In this document: piece after piece, positions 40,948 to 49,486 of the stretch | Numbering within the stretch: the first letter of the stretch is position 1 | Layout of the letters: each line of letters opens with the position of its first letter | Assembly (NCBI GenBank): GCA_963712765.1 | Contig: CAVQIX010000002.1 | Coordinates: 1-64,000, forward strand | DNA from: CAXMST01 sp963712765 | GTDB taxonomy: Bacteria; Actinomycetota; Thermoleophilia; Solirubrobacterales; 70-9 | Direction of reading: 5' to 3' | DNA length: 64,000 bases | Program-made: the position numbers and the translations under genes | Notes under the pieces: generated by a model | Seen by the model: only the letters and a program-made list of their open reading frames with translations | Database searches by the model: none | Told to the model about the DNA's origin: nothing

Positions 40948-41928
40948 ATGGACTTCCCCGAGCGCCCAACGCCCGGTCGATCGCGGCGCAGCAGAGGGGC
41001 CGATGGCGCCCGCCCGCGACGCCTGGGCGAGCCGGATCCGGCGGAGCTCGTCGAGCCGCCGCCGGAGGAGTCGGGCCGGCCCGAGCCGACGGGCGGGCCC
41101 GAGGGCAGGCGCAGGCCGCGCCTGAGCGGCGCGGCCTCGGAGACCCTGATGCGGGTGCTCTGGGCGATCCCGGCGATCGTCGTCGCGGTCACGGTCGTCG
41201 TCCTCGGGGGCGAGGTCTTCGCGGCGACGATGATCGCTCTGAGCTGGATCGGGATCTCGGAGTTCTTCTCGATGACCGCCCGTGCCCGGCCGTTCACCCT
41301 GGTCGCCTTCGCTGCGGCCGCGGGCGTGATCGTCGCCTCCTTCTACGGCGACAGCTTCCAGATGCTGTTGGCCGGGGTCGCGTTCTTCCCGGTCATGCTC
41401 GCTTTCGCGGCCCGTCGCGAGTCGCTGCGCAACGTCACCTTCTCGATGGCAGTCACGGTGTTCGCGATCGTCTGGATCGCAATCCCGTTTGCGCACGCGG
41501 TGCTCCTGCGCGACCTGCCCGATCACGGCGCGGCGCTGGTGGTCGATGTTCTCGTCGCGACCTTCCTCACCGATACCTTCGCCTACCTCGGCGGCCGCAT
41601 GTTCGGGAGCCATCCCCTCGCCCCGACGATCTCGCCGAACAAGACGATCGAGGGGCTGGCGATCGGAATCCTCGGCGGCACCGCGGGGTTCTGGTTCGCG
41701 GGCCTCTACCAGGATTGGCTCTCGGGAACCGACGCCCTGCTGATGGGCGCCTGCATCGCCGTCATCGCACCGCTCGGCGATCTGTTCGAATCGGCGATCA
41801 AGCGCGACCTCGGCGTCAAGGACTCCGGCCGCCTCTTCGGCCCCCACGGAGGCCTGCTGGACCGCCTCGACGCCGTCCTGTTCACGATCGTCGCCGGCTA
41901 CTACCTGAGCCTCGCGATCGTCTTCTGA
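40948..41928 (+). CDS. cdsA: Phosphatidate cytidylyltransferase
   Basis: A 326-residue integral membrane enzyme that makes CDP-diacylglycerol. The first 65 residues are a disordered Arg/Pro/Glu-rich cytoplasmic region. About eight membrane helices follow. The signature near the C-terminus (SAIKRDLGVKDSGRLFGPHGGLLDRLD) is exact. ATG 40948 is preceded by an in-frame GTG at 40945. Its product feeds pgsA at 53053. It ends the rpsB operon; a GC-rich hairpin follows. Confidence 0.93.
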   Translation: MDFPERPTPGRSRRSRGADGARPRRLGEPDPAELVEPPPEESGRPEPTGGPEGRRRPRLSGAASETLMRVLWAIPAIVVAVTVVVLGGEVFAATMIALSWIGISEFFSMTARARPFTLVAFAAAAGVIVASFYGDSFQMLLAGVAFFPVMLAFAARRESLRNVTFSMAVTVFAIVWIAIPFAHAVLLRDLPDHGAALVVDVLVATFLTDTFAYLGGRMFGSHPLAPTISPNKTIEGLAIGILGGTAGFWFAGLYQDWLSGTDALLMGACIAVIAPLGDLFESAIKRDLGVKDSGRLFGPHGGLLDRLDAVLFTIVAGYYLSLAIVF

Positions 41929-42056
41929 CCGCGCTCGCGCGGTCTGGGTCCCCCGATCCTCGCGACGATGTGGCTAGGGGGGATTGAATAGGCTCTCGAT
42001 GGTCCGAAACACCGCCCCGGGATCGCCACCGGCTGAGTGGCCGCGCTAGCGGGCTC

Positions 42057-42086
42057 GCGAGGGGCACGGTCATGCCGGCCCCTCGC
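42057..42086 (+). terminator. GC-rich hairpin between cdsA and dxr (possible terminator)
   Basis: GCGAGGGGC and GCCCCTCGC form a perfect 9-base stem, extended by CGG/CCG inside. Only three T residues follow, so it is a weak intrinsic terminator at best. It lies 129 bases after cdsA and 42 before dxr. The rest of the 200-base gap (41929-42056) shows nothing else I can support. Confidence 0.4.
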
Positions 42087-42087
42087 C

Positions 42088-42119
42088 GTTTAGGTGACGT
42101 AGAGGTAGCGACCTAAACT
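42088..42119 (+). promoter_or_regulatory. dxr promoter with flanking inverted repeat
   Basis: GTTTAGGT (42088-42095) and ACCTAAAC (42111-42118) are perfect complements, 15 bases apart. The right arm contains the -10 box TAAACT (42114-42119), which ends 9 bases before the dxr GTG. The repeat would place a dimeric regulator over the promoter; alternatively it could form a stem if transcribed from upstream. Confidence 0.5.
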
Positions 42120-42128
42120 CTGCGGGCT

Positions 42129-43304
42129 GTGAAGAAGGTCCTGATACTCGGCTCCACTGGGTCGATCGGCATGCAGGCGCTCGAAGTGATCGGGCGCTCC
42201 GAGACGCTGCGCGTAGGCGGCCTCTCGGCCGGCACCAGCCACGAGAGGGTCGTCGAGCAGGCTCGCGAGCACGGTGTCCCGATGGTCGCCCTCCGTGATC
42301 CGCAGGCGGCAGGCCGGGCGCGCTCGGCCTGGAAGGGAGAGGTGCTGGCCGGCGAGGCGGGCGTTCGGGCTCTGATCGAGAGGACCGAGCCGGACCTGGT
42401 CTTGAACGCGATTGTCGGCTCGGCCGGACTCGGCCCGACTATCGCGACACTAAGCGCCGGAATCGATCTGGCCCTCGCCAACAAGGAGAGCCTCGTGGTC
42501 GGCGGCGAGCTCGTGACCGCGTTGGCTGAGGCCGCCGGCGCCCGGATCATCCCGGTCGACTCCGAGCATTCGGCCCTGCATCAGCTGATCGCCTCCGAGC
42601 AGCCCGGCACGGTCACCCGGCTCGTCCTCACGGCCTCAGGCGGCCCGTTCCGCGGGCGTGACGACCTCTCCGGAATCACCCGCGAGCAGGCGCTCGACCA
42701 TCCAACCTGGGAGATGGGTGGGAAGATCACGATCGACTCGGCGACGCTTATGAACAAGGGGCTGGAGCTGATCGAGGCCCACCACCTCTTCCAGATCCCC
42801 TACGACCGGATCGACGTAGTCGTCCACCCGCAGTCGCTGATCCACTCGCTCGTTCACCTCAACGACGGCGCCAGCCTCGCCCATATGGGACACCCCGACA
42901 TGGGCGTGCCGATCTCCTACGCGCTCAACTACCCCGAGCGCGTCGATGTGCCGCTCGAGAGCCTGGATCTCGCCGCCGTCGGTCAGCTCACCTTCGAGCG
43001 GCCCGACACCGAGACCTTCCGCTGCCTCGCGCTGGCCAGGGAGGCCGGGGAGGCCGGGGGGACCGCGCCGTGCGTGCTCAACGCCGCCAACGAAGTCGCC
43101 GTCGAGGCCTTCCTCGGCGGCAGGCTGCCGTTCGCGGCGATCGCCGAGGTCGTCGAGGCAGCGCTGGAAGCGCTTCCGGCGGAGCGGCCGTCGCATTTCG
43201 AGGACCTGTTTGAGGCCGATCAGCGGGCCCGGGCGGAGGCGGCCGCGGCGGCCGATCGCCTCGGCGCGCTCTCGGGCTCCTCGCATAACGGGGGCGCCGC
43301 CTGA
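42129..43304 (+). CDS. dxr: 1-deoxy-D-xylulose-5-phosphate reductoisomerase
   Basis: A 391-residue enzyme; it converts DXP to MEP, the second step of the MEP isoprenoid pathway. The NADPH site ILGSTGSIGMQALEVI is at the N-terminus. ALANKESLVVGGELV, IPVDSEHSALHQ (metal site) and SGGPFRGRD, PTWEMGGKITIDSATLMNKGLELIEAHHLF (with the catalytic loop Trp and Met) are intact. The start is GTG 42129, 9 bases after TAAACT. It overlaps rseP (TGATG). ispG, a later step, lies 3.4 kb downstream. Confidence 0.95.
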   Translation: MKKVLILGSTGSIGMQALEVIGRSETLRVGGLSAGTSHERVVEQAREHGVPMVALRDPQAAGRARSAWKGEVLAGEAGVRALIERTEPDLVLNAIVGSAGLGPTIATLSAGIDLALANKESLVVGGELVTALAEAAGARIIPVDSEHSALHQLIASEQPGTVTRLVLTASGGPFRGRDDLSGITREQALDHPTWEMGGKITIDSATLMNKGLELIEAHHLFQIPYDRIDVVVHPQSLIHSLVHLNDGASLAHMGHPDMGVPISYALNYPERVDVPLESLDLAAVGQLTFERPDTETFRCLALAREAGEAGGTAPCVLNAANEVAVEAFLGGRLPFAAIAEVVEAALEALPAERPSHFEDLFEADQRARAEAAAAADRLGALSGSSHNGGAA

Positions 43305-44431
43305 TGCAGGCCTGGATCCTCGCCATCAGCGGCTTTGCGGCGCTCGTGATTCTGCACGAGGCCGGCCACATGCTCGCCGCGAAGGCGGTGGGGATGAGGG
43401 TCGAGAAGTTCTTCCTGTTCTTCCCGCCGAAGGTGGCCAGCTTCAAGCGGGGGGAAACCGAGTACGGGATCGGCGCGATCCCGCTCGGGGGCTTCGTGAA
43501 GATCACCGGCATGAACCCCGAGGAGGACATCCCCGAGGAGGTCGCCGACCGCGCCTACTACCGGATGCCGGTCTGGAAGCGGATCTTCGTGATCGCAGCG
43601 GGGCCCGCGGTCAACATCGTGCTCGCGGTGATCATCTTCTTCGCCCTTGCCTCCGGCTTCGGCCTCAACGGCGACCCCAAGAACCAGGTCGGCGTGGTCG
43701 ACCCGGACACCCCGGCGGCCGCCGCTCTGGTCGAGGGCGACAGACTGCTCGCAATCGACGACGTCGACGTCTCCAACCTGACCGGCATCCCACTCTCTGA
43801 CGCGGTCCGCGACCAGCTCCAGACCCATCGCTGCGAGGGCGAGCCGACCGACGGCTGTCTGGCGTCGGAGCCCGCTGTGATCCGGGTCGAGCGTGGCGGC
43901 CAGACCGAGACCTTCCGGATCCGGCCTGAGTACATCGTCCCGACCGCGCAGGAGGAGGAGCTCGGCGCCGAGCCGCGGATGGTTCTCGGCTTCCGCTACG
44001 AGCCGGAGCGCGAGCGTCTCGGGGCGCTCGACAGCGCCGATTATGCGGTCGACCAGCTCTGGTTCGTGACCTCGCGGACCGCCGAGGTCTTCTCCCGGAT
44101 ACTCGACGCCGAGCAGCGCAAGGAGATCACGGGCGTAGTCGGCGCGACGGAGGTGACCCGGCAGAGCTTCGAGTTCGACACCCGCCAGGCGATCGGCGTA
44201 CTCGGGATCATCAGCCTCTCGCTCGGCCTGATCAACCTGCTCCCGTTCCTGCCGCTCGACGGCGGCCACATCTTCTGGAGCATCGTCGAGAAGGTCCGCG
44301 GCAAGCGCCCCTCCCTGCGGGCGATGGAGCGGGCGAGCTTCGTCGGTTTTGCGCTGGTTCTGATGCTGTTCTTCATCGGACTCAACAACGACATCGGCAG
44401 AATCACCGGGGAGGGGTTCAACGTTCGCTGA
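43304..44431 (+). CDS. rseP: RIP metalloprotease, RseP/Rip1-like site-2 protease
   Basis: A 375-residue intramembrane zinc protease. The HEAGH site (His18-Glu19-His22) lies in the first helix and the third ligand in FLPLDGGHIFW. A PDZ domain (about residues 120-230, GVVDPDTPAAAALVEGDRLLAIDDVDV) with an acidic insertion containing two Cys (CEGEPTDGC) separates the helices. It cuts membrane proteins, typically anti-sigma factors or division proteins. The membrane anti-sigma-like protein at 57510 is one conceivable substrate, though nothing proves it. Confidence 0.9.
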   Translation: MQAWILAISGFAALVILHEAGHMLAAKAVGMRVEKFFLFFPPKVASFKRGETEYGIGAIPLGGFVKITGMNPEEDIPEEVADRAYYRMPVWKRIFVIAAGPAVNIVLAVIIFFALASGFGLNGDPKNQVGVVDPDTPAAAALVEGDRLLAIDDVDVSNLTGIPLSDAVRDQLQTHRCEGEPTDGCLASEPAVIRVERGGQTETFRIRPEYIVPTAQEEELGAEPRMVLGFRYEPERERLGALDSADYAVDQLWFVTSRTAEVFSRILDAEQRKEITGVVGATEVTRQSFEFDTRQAIGVLGIISLSLGLINLLPFLPLDGGHIFWSIVEKVRGKRPSLRAMERASFVGFALVLMLFFIGLNNDIGRITGEGFNVR

Positions 44432-44436
44432 TCGGG

Positions 44437-44442
44437 TAGGTT
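44437..44442 (+). promoter_or_regulatory. -10 box (TAGGTT) of the acyl-CoA ligase gene
   Basis: TAGGTT lies just after the rseP stop and 41 bases before the ligase ATG. Unlike the leaderless genes, this one has a leader with a strong SD (AGAGGAGAAGG). Confidence 0.45.
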
Positions 44443-44483
44443 TCGGGGCGTACTTCGGACCCCAGCAGAGGAGAAGGATCGGA

Positions 44484-46292
44484 ATGGAAGGCACCACGGC
44501 TCAGCGCGAGGCCAGCGGAGGACCCGGCAAGGAGATGGTCGCCGAGAACCTGGCCCTTGCCTTCCACGCGACGGTCGACAAGCTGGGGGGCCAGATCGCC
44601 ATCAGGCACGGCGATAAGGAGATCAGCTGGACCGAGCTCCGCGCACAGGCGAGGGCGGCGGCCGGTGGCTTTGCGAGCCTCGGCGTCACCAAAGGGGACA
44701 CGATCGCGATCATGCTCAACAACCGGGCTGAGTTCATGCCGATCGACCTCGGGGCGGTGACCCTCGGCGCGGTCCCGTTCTCGCTGTACCAGACGGCCTC
44801 GCCCGAGCAGATCCAGTACCAGTGCGAGGATGCCGGCGCAAAGGTCGCCGTGGTCGAGAAGATGTTCCTCGAGCACTTCATGAAGGCGAAGCAGGACCTG
44901 CCGAACCTCGAGCACGTGATCACGCTCGACGGCGGCGGTGGCACGATGACCTTCGAGGACCTGCTCGAGATCGATCCCGATTTCGACGACTCGGTCGCTT
45001 CCGAGGTGGGCCCAGACGACCTGCTCACCCTGATCTACACCTCCGGAACCACCGGTCCTCCCAAGGGCGTGCAGCTCACCCAGCGCAACCTGATGAGCCT
45101 CGTCTCCTCGGTGGACGACATGATCCCGTTCCCTGAGGACGCGGAGAACCGGATCATCTCCTGGTTGCCGGCCGCCCACATCGCCGAGCGCGGCGCCCAC
45201 TACTACCTGCCCGTGATCAAGGGTGTCTCGGTGACGGTCTGCAGCGACCCGCGTAGGATCATCGAGACCCTGCCGCAGGTGAAGCCGACCTGGTTCTTCG
45301 CGGTGCCGCGGATCTGGGAGAAGCTGAAGGCCGGTCTCGAAACGAGGATCGACAGTCTGCCCGAGGAGCAGCGGGGGCCGGCCCAGCTCGGACTCCAGGC
45401 CGCGCTCGCGAAGGTTCGCGCCGAGCAGAAGGGAGAGGAGGTTCCCGCCGAGGTCGCCGCCGGTGCCCAGCAGGCCGAGGAAGGCATGTTCAAGGCCCTG
45501 CGTGAGCAGCTCGGGCTCGACCATGCGGTGGCGGTCAACGTCGGAGCGGCGCCCACTCCGCTCGAGGTACTCGAGTTCTTCCACGCGATTGGAATCCCGA
45601 TCGGCGAGCTCTGGGGCATGTCGGAGACCTGCGGCGTCGCGACCCTGAACCCGCCAGAGAGGGTCAAGCTCGGCACCGTGGGACCACCGACTCCGGGAAT
45701 CGAGATCCGGCTGGCCGAGGATGGCGAGGTGCTCGTCAAGGGCGACTCGATCATGGCCGGCTATCGCAACCTGCCCGACAAGACGGCGGAGACGATTGAC
45801 GCCGAGGGCTGGCTCTCGACCGGAGATATCGGCGAGCTCGACTCCGACGGCTACCTGAAGATCGTCGATCGCAAGAAGGAGCTGATCATCAACGCCGCCG
45901 GAAAGAACATGTCGCCGGCATCGATCGAGGCCAACGTCAAGACCGCGAGCCCCCTGATCGGCCAGTGCATCGCGATTGGCGATCAGCGTCCCTACAACGT
46001 GGCCCTGATCACGCTCGATCCCGAGTACGCCCCGGTCTGGGCCGAGAAGAACGGCCTCGGGTCGAGCTCGCTCGACGGCCTCGCCGCAAACGAGAAGGTC
46101 AACGCGGCGATCGAGGAGGCGATCGAGGAGGCGAACCAGAAGATGTCGCGGGTCGAGCAGATCAAGAAGTTCACGATCCTGCCGACCGACTGGGAGCCCG
46201 GAGGTGACGAGCTGACGCCGACGATGAAGCTCAAGCGCAAGCCGATCAACGAGAAGTACGGCGCCGAGATCGAGGCCCTTTACGAGGGCTGA
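44484..46292 (+). CDS. AMP-dependent long-chain acyl-CoA ligase (FadD15-like)
   Basis: A 602-residue adenylate-forming enzyme; it activates fatty acids with ATP and joins them to CoA. The phosphate loop LIYTSGTTGPPKGVQLTQRN, the acceptor motif IGELWGMSETCGV, the YRNLPDKTAETIDAEGWLSTGDIG hinge and the C-terminal motif KKELIINAAGKNMSPASIE with the late catalytic Lys (TMKLKRKPINEKY) are present. The length and helical insertion at about residues 285-345 fit the FadD15/long-chain group. It has its own leader with a strong SD. Confidence 0.9.
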   Translation: MEGTTAQREASGGPGKEMVAENLALAFHATVDKLGGQIAIRHGDKEISWTELRAQARAAAGGFASLGVTKGDTIAIMLNNRAEFMPIDLGAVTLGAVPFSLYQTASPEQIQYQCEDAGAKVAVVEKMFLEHFMKAKQDLPNLEHVITLDGGGGTMTFEDLLEIDPDFDDSVASEVGPDDLLTLIYTSGTTGPPKGVQLTQRNLMSLVSSVDDMIPFPEDAENRIISWLPAAHIAERGAHYYLPVIKGVSVTVCSDPRRIIETLPQVKPTWFFAVPRIWEKLKAGLETRIDSLPEEQRGPAQLGLQAALAKVRAEQKGEEVPAEVAAGAQQAEEGMFKALREQLGLDHAVAVNVGAAPTPLEVLEFFHAIGIPIGELWGMSETCGVATLNPPERVKLGTVGPPTPGIEIRLAEDGEVLVKGDSIMAGYRNLPDKTAETIDAEGWLSTGDIGELDSDGYLKIVDRKKELIINAAGKNMSPASIEANVKTASPLIGQCIAIGDQRPYNVALITLDPEYAPVWAEKNGLGSSSLDGLAANEKVNAAIEEAIEEANQKMSRVEQIKKFTILPTDWEPGGDELTPTMKLKRKPINEKYGAEIEALYEG

Positions 46293-46382
46293 AGCCGGCG
46301 TGCCGGGTGGACGCGCCCGGAAGATTGCCCACGACCCGTTCTGGACGGTGACCGCGGACGGCGGCGCCAGGATCGACTGAGC

Positions 46383-46661
46383 TCAGGCCGCCGCCGTCGC
46401 GTAGCGCTTCGCTGCCCGGTCCCTGCGCTTGGCGGCCTCTTCCTCGCGGTCCTTCGGCGGAGCCTTGGTCGTCAGCGAGTCGAGCAAATCCGCCGAGACC
46501 TCGGCGATCTGCTCGACGGCGCGCTCGAACGCTTCCTGATTCGCCTTCGAGGGCTTGGTGAAGCCGCTGATCTTGCGGACGTACTGCAGGGACGCGGACT
46601 GGATCTCCTCCTCGGTCGCGGGCGGGTCGAAGTTGTAGAGCGTTCTGATGTTTCTGCACAT
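46383..46661 (-). CDS. DUF2277 family protein
   Basis: A 92-residue protein that begins MCRNIRTLYNFDPPATEEEI and continues with ALQYVRKISGFTKPS-like residues, the hallmark of DUF2277. The C-terminus is Lys/Arg/Ala-rich and helical. No function is known for the family. ATG 46661 has TAAGCT on the minus strand 6 bases upstream, leaderless-like. It is divergent from ispG and convergent with the acyl-CoA ligase. Confidence 0.9.
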   Translation of the reverse strand: MCRNIRTLYNFDPPATEEEIQSASLQYVRKISGFTKPSKANQEAFERAVEQIAEVSADLLDSLTTKAPPKDREEEAAKRRDRAAKRYATAAA

Positions 46662-46667
46662 GGCTTC

Positions 46668-46722
46668 AGCTTACGCTCCGTGGGGCCCTGCCCGGGCCCG
46701 GCCAGCGGCCGTGATCTAGCCT
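46668..46722. promoter_or_regulatory. Divergent promoters of the DUF2277 gene and ispG
   Basis: TAAGCT on the minus strand (46668-46673) ends 6 bases before the DUF2277 ATG. TAGCCT on the plus strand (46717-46722) ends 9 bases before the ispG ATG. Neither gene has an SD sequence. Confidence 0.5.
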
Positions 46723-46731
46723 GTAGGTGCG

Positions 46732-48021
46732 ATGGCTTCGAAGCGACAGATATTCGTAGGCGGTGTCCCGATCGGCGGCGGCGCCCCGGTGGTCGTGCAA
46801 ACCATGACCAAGACCGAGACCGCGAACCTCGAGGCGACGATGGAGCAGATCAGCAAGGTCGCCGAGGCGGGCTCCGACCTGGTGCGCGTCGCTGTGCCCC
46901 GCGACAAGGACATCGAGGCGCTGAAGGTGATCGTCAAGGACTCGCCGATCCCGGTTATCGCCGACATCCACTTCAACCACACCCTGGCGCTCAAGGCGAT
47001 CGACGCCGGCGCCCACTGCATCCGCCTCAACCCGGGCAACATCGGCGGTCGCGAGAAGGTCGCAGAGGTCGCCGCGAGGGCGACCAACGCCGGCACGCCG
47101 ATGCGGATCGGGGTCAACTCCGGGTCGTTGCCCAAGCACCTGCACGAGCTCGAGCGGGAGGATCCGGTCGAGGCCCTCGTCACCGCTGCCGCGGAGTTCG
47201 TCGAGCTGATGGAGGATCTCGACTTCGAGAACTTCAAGGTCTCGATCAAGTCGACCAACGTGCCGAACACGATCGCCGCCAACAGGCTCCTCTCGGAGCG
47301 GATCCCCTACCCGCTCCACCTCGGGATCACAGAGGCCGGGACGAAGTGGTCGGGGTCGCTGAAGTCGGCGGTGGGGCTGGGGACGCTGCTCGCCGACGAC
47401 ATCGGCGACACGATCCGGATCAGCCTCTCGACCTTCCACGCCGAGGAGGAGGTCAAGGTGGCCTGGGAGATCCTCAAGGCACTGCAGCTCCGTGAGCGCG
47501 GCCCCGTCCTGATCGCCTGCCCGACCTGCGGCCGCCTGCAGTTCGACATGGACACCGTCGTCGCCGAGATCGAGAAGCGGCTCGAGGCCTACACCGATCC
47601 GATTGAGGTCGCCGTACTGGGTTGCGCGGTCAACGGCATCGGCGAGGCCTCCCACGCTGACTTCGGCATCACCGGTGCTCTCAACGAGGGCCTGATCTTC
47701 GCCCACGGCAAGCCCCTGCGAAAGGTGCCTCAGGACGACCTCGTCGACACCCTCTTCGAGGAGATCGACAAATCCGTCGGCAAGGGCGGCAAGGTCGAGT
47801 TCGACAACTCGGAATCCGCCGAGGGCGCCGAGTGGCTGAAGCGGATCGAGGAGGAGAACGCCGGCGACCTCACGCCCGAGAAGATCGCCCAGCTCGAGGC
47901 CGAGGCGGCGGAGAAGGGCGAGGACATCACCGCACCCGGCGAGGGCGAGACCAACGGTAGGAAGGTCGCGCTTGACGAGGACGCGTCCCCGACCGCCGGG
48001 CGGCGGTTCACCCGGGCATAG
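46732..48021 (+). CDS. ispG: (E)-4-hydroxy-3-methylbut-2-enyl-diphosphate synthase
   Basis: A 429-residue MEP-pathway enzyme that converts MEcPP to HMBPP with a [4Fe-4S] cluster. The barrel begins IFVGGVPIGGGAPVVVQTMTK; ADIHFNHTLALKAIDAGAHCIRLNPGNIG is a core block. Cluster ligands are the Cys pair in IACPTCGR and the Cys in GCAVNGIGEA. It carries about 50 extra C-terminal residues rich in Glu/Ala, including EKIAQLEAEAAEKGED. Its ATG is 9 bases after TAGCCT. With dxr and uppS nearby, this region makes isoprenoid carriers. Confidence 0.94.
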   Translation: MASKRQIFVGGVPIGGGAPVVVQTMTKTETANLEATMEQISKVAEAGSDLVRVAVPRDKDIEALKVIVKDSPIPVIADIHFNHTLALKAIDAGAHCIRLNPGNIGGREKVAEVAARATNAGTPMRIGVNSGSLPKHLHELEREDPVEALVTAAAEFVELMEDLDFENFKVSIKSTNVPNTIAANRLLSERIPYPLHLGITEAGTKWSGSLKSAVGLGTLLADDIGDTIRISLSTFHAEEEVKVAWEILKALQLRERGPVLIACPTCGRLQFDMDTVVAEIEKRLEAYTDPIEVAVLGCAVNGIGEASHADFGITGALNEGLIFAHGKPLRKVPQDDLVDTLFEEIDKSVGKGGKVEFDNSESAEGAEWLKRIEEENAGDLTPEKIAQLEAEAAEKGEDITAPGEGETNGRKVALDEDASPTAGRRFTRA

Positions 48022-48172
48022 GACCCAAGGGGCGCGAGCCACGCCGGGGCCGTCCGGTCCCTGCAAGGCGCCGACCAACCTGTTAGGGTTGCGAGCCTTC
48101 TGCAAGGTAGTTGTGTTTGTTCTATGAGCTTCTGAAGGACGGACGGGGCGCCTGGCGAAGGCTTACCCATCC

Positions 48173-48913
48173 GTGATGCGCATTCCCCCAGCGATCAAGA
48201 TCCTCCTCCCCCTCCTCGCCATCGTGGCGCTGGGCGGTACGGCGTTTGCCGCCAAGCGCACGCTGAGCCCCAATCCGGCTGACCACCCGGCGCTGATCAG
48301 CAAGAAGCTCGACCCGAATCGCTATGACGGCGCCGAGGGGTGCCGCAAGCGGCACCCGAAGGGCATGCGCAAGCTGATCCGGTGGATGAAGCGGAATACC
48401 AAGCGGAGCACTGTCTGGGGCACGATCCGCTGCGACGGCGGCGTTCACAGCACAGGCCGAGCGCTCGACTGGATGCTCGACGCCCGCAAGAAGGGCCAGA
48501 AGCGGAAGGCGATGCGGGTGATCAACACCTGGCTGGCCAAGGACAGGAAGGGCCGCCGCAACGCCCTCGCCCGCCGGATGGGTATTCAGCTGATCATCTA
48601 CAACTGCCGCTGGTGGCAGGCTGGAGACAGGGGCTGGCAGCGCTACAGCGCCTGCAGCGGCGGTCGCAAGGGCGCCGATCCCACCCAGGGTCACATCGAT
48701 CACATCCACGTCGAGCTGACCAAGCCGGCCTCGAGGCTGAGGACCAGCTACTGGGAGACCGGAGTCGACGGTGGTTCGGGCAACGGTGGCGGAATCAGCC
48801 CGGCGCGCGCTGCCGCTCACGGCTCCAGCGGCGGCCTGAAGCCGCGTCCGCCACTCCACGGCCCCGGGGCCGAGGTCGGCCCCGAAGAGCTCGGCTCGCA
48901 CGTCGGCCACTAG
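48173..48913 (+). CDS. Secreted murein-peptidase-like protein (ARB_07466-like/M15 fold)
   Basis: A 246-residue exported protein with a signal segment (residues about 5-26, ending FAAKR). The catalytic-like half carries HSTGRALDWMLD (His and Asp zinc ligands) and GHIDHIHVEL (third His), with CRWWQAGDRGWQRYSAC between. This arrangement is that of LAS-type peptidases such as the ARB_07466-like/M15 group that cut peptidoglycan cross-links. The protein is very basic (many Lys/Arg, residues 45-115), suiting wall binding, and ends with a Gly/Pro-rich tail. GTG 48173 and ATG 48176 are both possible starts. Zinc peptidase activity is inferred, not certain. Confidence 0.75.
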   Translation: MMRIPPAIKILLPLLAIVALGGTAFAAKRTLSPNPADHPALISKKLDPNRYDGAEGCRKRHPKGMRKLIRWMKRNTKRSTVWGTIRCDGGVHSTGRALDWMLDARKKGQKRKAMRVINTWLAKDRKGRRNALARRMGIQLIIYNCRWWQAGDRGWQRYSACSGGRKGADPTQGHIDHIHVELTKPASRLRTSYWETGVDGGSGNGGGISPARAAAHGSSGGLKPRPPLHGPGAEVGPEELGSHVGH

Positions 48914-48972
48914 GTCCGCGTCCCGAGAAGCGGTGGGGCCGCGACTCACCACGGCCTGACGCGCCGTAGGCG

Positions 48973-48978
48973 TAGGAT
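48973..48978 (+). promoter_or_regulatory. -10 box (TAGGAT) of the GNAT gene
   Basis: TAGGAT ends 7 bases before ATG 48986 and overlaps the ATG at 48977, which argues that 48986 is the real start. Confidence 0.5.
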
Positions 48979-48985
48979 GCGCCCG

Positions 48986-49450
48986 ATGGCAGAGGAACTG
49001 GAGATCACGATCGCGCGGGTCACGCACGTCGATCTCTCGGAGCTGCTGCCGATGATGCGGGCCTACTGCGACTTCTACGAGACCTCGCCGCGAGACGATC
49101 GTCTCGTCGCCCTGTCGCGCGCCCTTCTCGACGATCCCGGTGAGGGGGTCCAGTTCATCGCCCGCGACGACGACGGGATCGCGGTCGGCTTCGCGACGGT
49201 CTTCTGGAGCTGGGCGACCACGACCGCCAACCGGATCGGGATCATGAACGATCTCTTCGTCGTGCCCGGCCGGCGCGGGGCGGGGGTGGGGCAGAAGCTG
49301 ATCGAGGCCTGCCGTGGGGCCTGCAGGACCCGGGGCGTCAACACGCTCACCTGGGAGACGGCTCCCGACAACGCCACCGCTCAGCGCCTCTACGAGGCGA
49401 CCGGCGCTGAGTCCTCGACCTGGAAGGCCTACGAGATCGCGGCCTGGTGA
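48986..49450 (+). CDS. GNAT family N-acetyltransferase
   Basis: A 154-residue acetyltransferase. The acetyl-CoA site is MNDLFVVPGRRGAGVGQKLIEACRGACRTRGV (motif A with the R/Q-x-x-G-x-G/A pattern); NATAQRLYEATGAE is motif B. The substrate is not predictable. ATG 48986 is preferred over 48977 because the latter overlaps the -10 box. It is convergent with the FKBP gene 36 bases away. Confidence 0.87.
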   Translation: MAEELEITIARVTHVDLSELLPMMRAYCDFYETSPRDDRLVALSRALLDDPGEGVQFIARDDDGIAVGFATVFWSWATTTANRIGIMNDLFVVPGRRGAGVGQKLIEACRGACRTRGVNTLTWETAPDNATAQRLYEATGAESSTWKAYEIAAW

Positions 49451-49486
49451 AGTGAGCTCCGCCTCCCGGCGCTCGGCGTAGGGTAG

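Noticed and set aside
46300..46380. 26-codon GTG-initiated ORF between the acyl-CoA ligase and the DUF2277 gene
   Set aside because: The peptide (ending HDPFWTVTADGGARID) looks protein-like, but it has no SD, no promoter and is too short to support; it may be a gene remnant.
48022..48172. Possible c-di-AMP (ydaO) riboswitch before the murein-peptidase-like gene
   Set aside because: Such riboswitches often precede wall hydrolase genes in Actinobacteria, but I could not find the conserved ydaO core, and the gap is short for it. TAGGGT at 48084 may simply be a -10.
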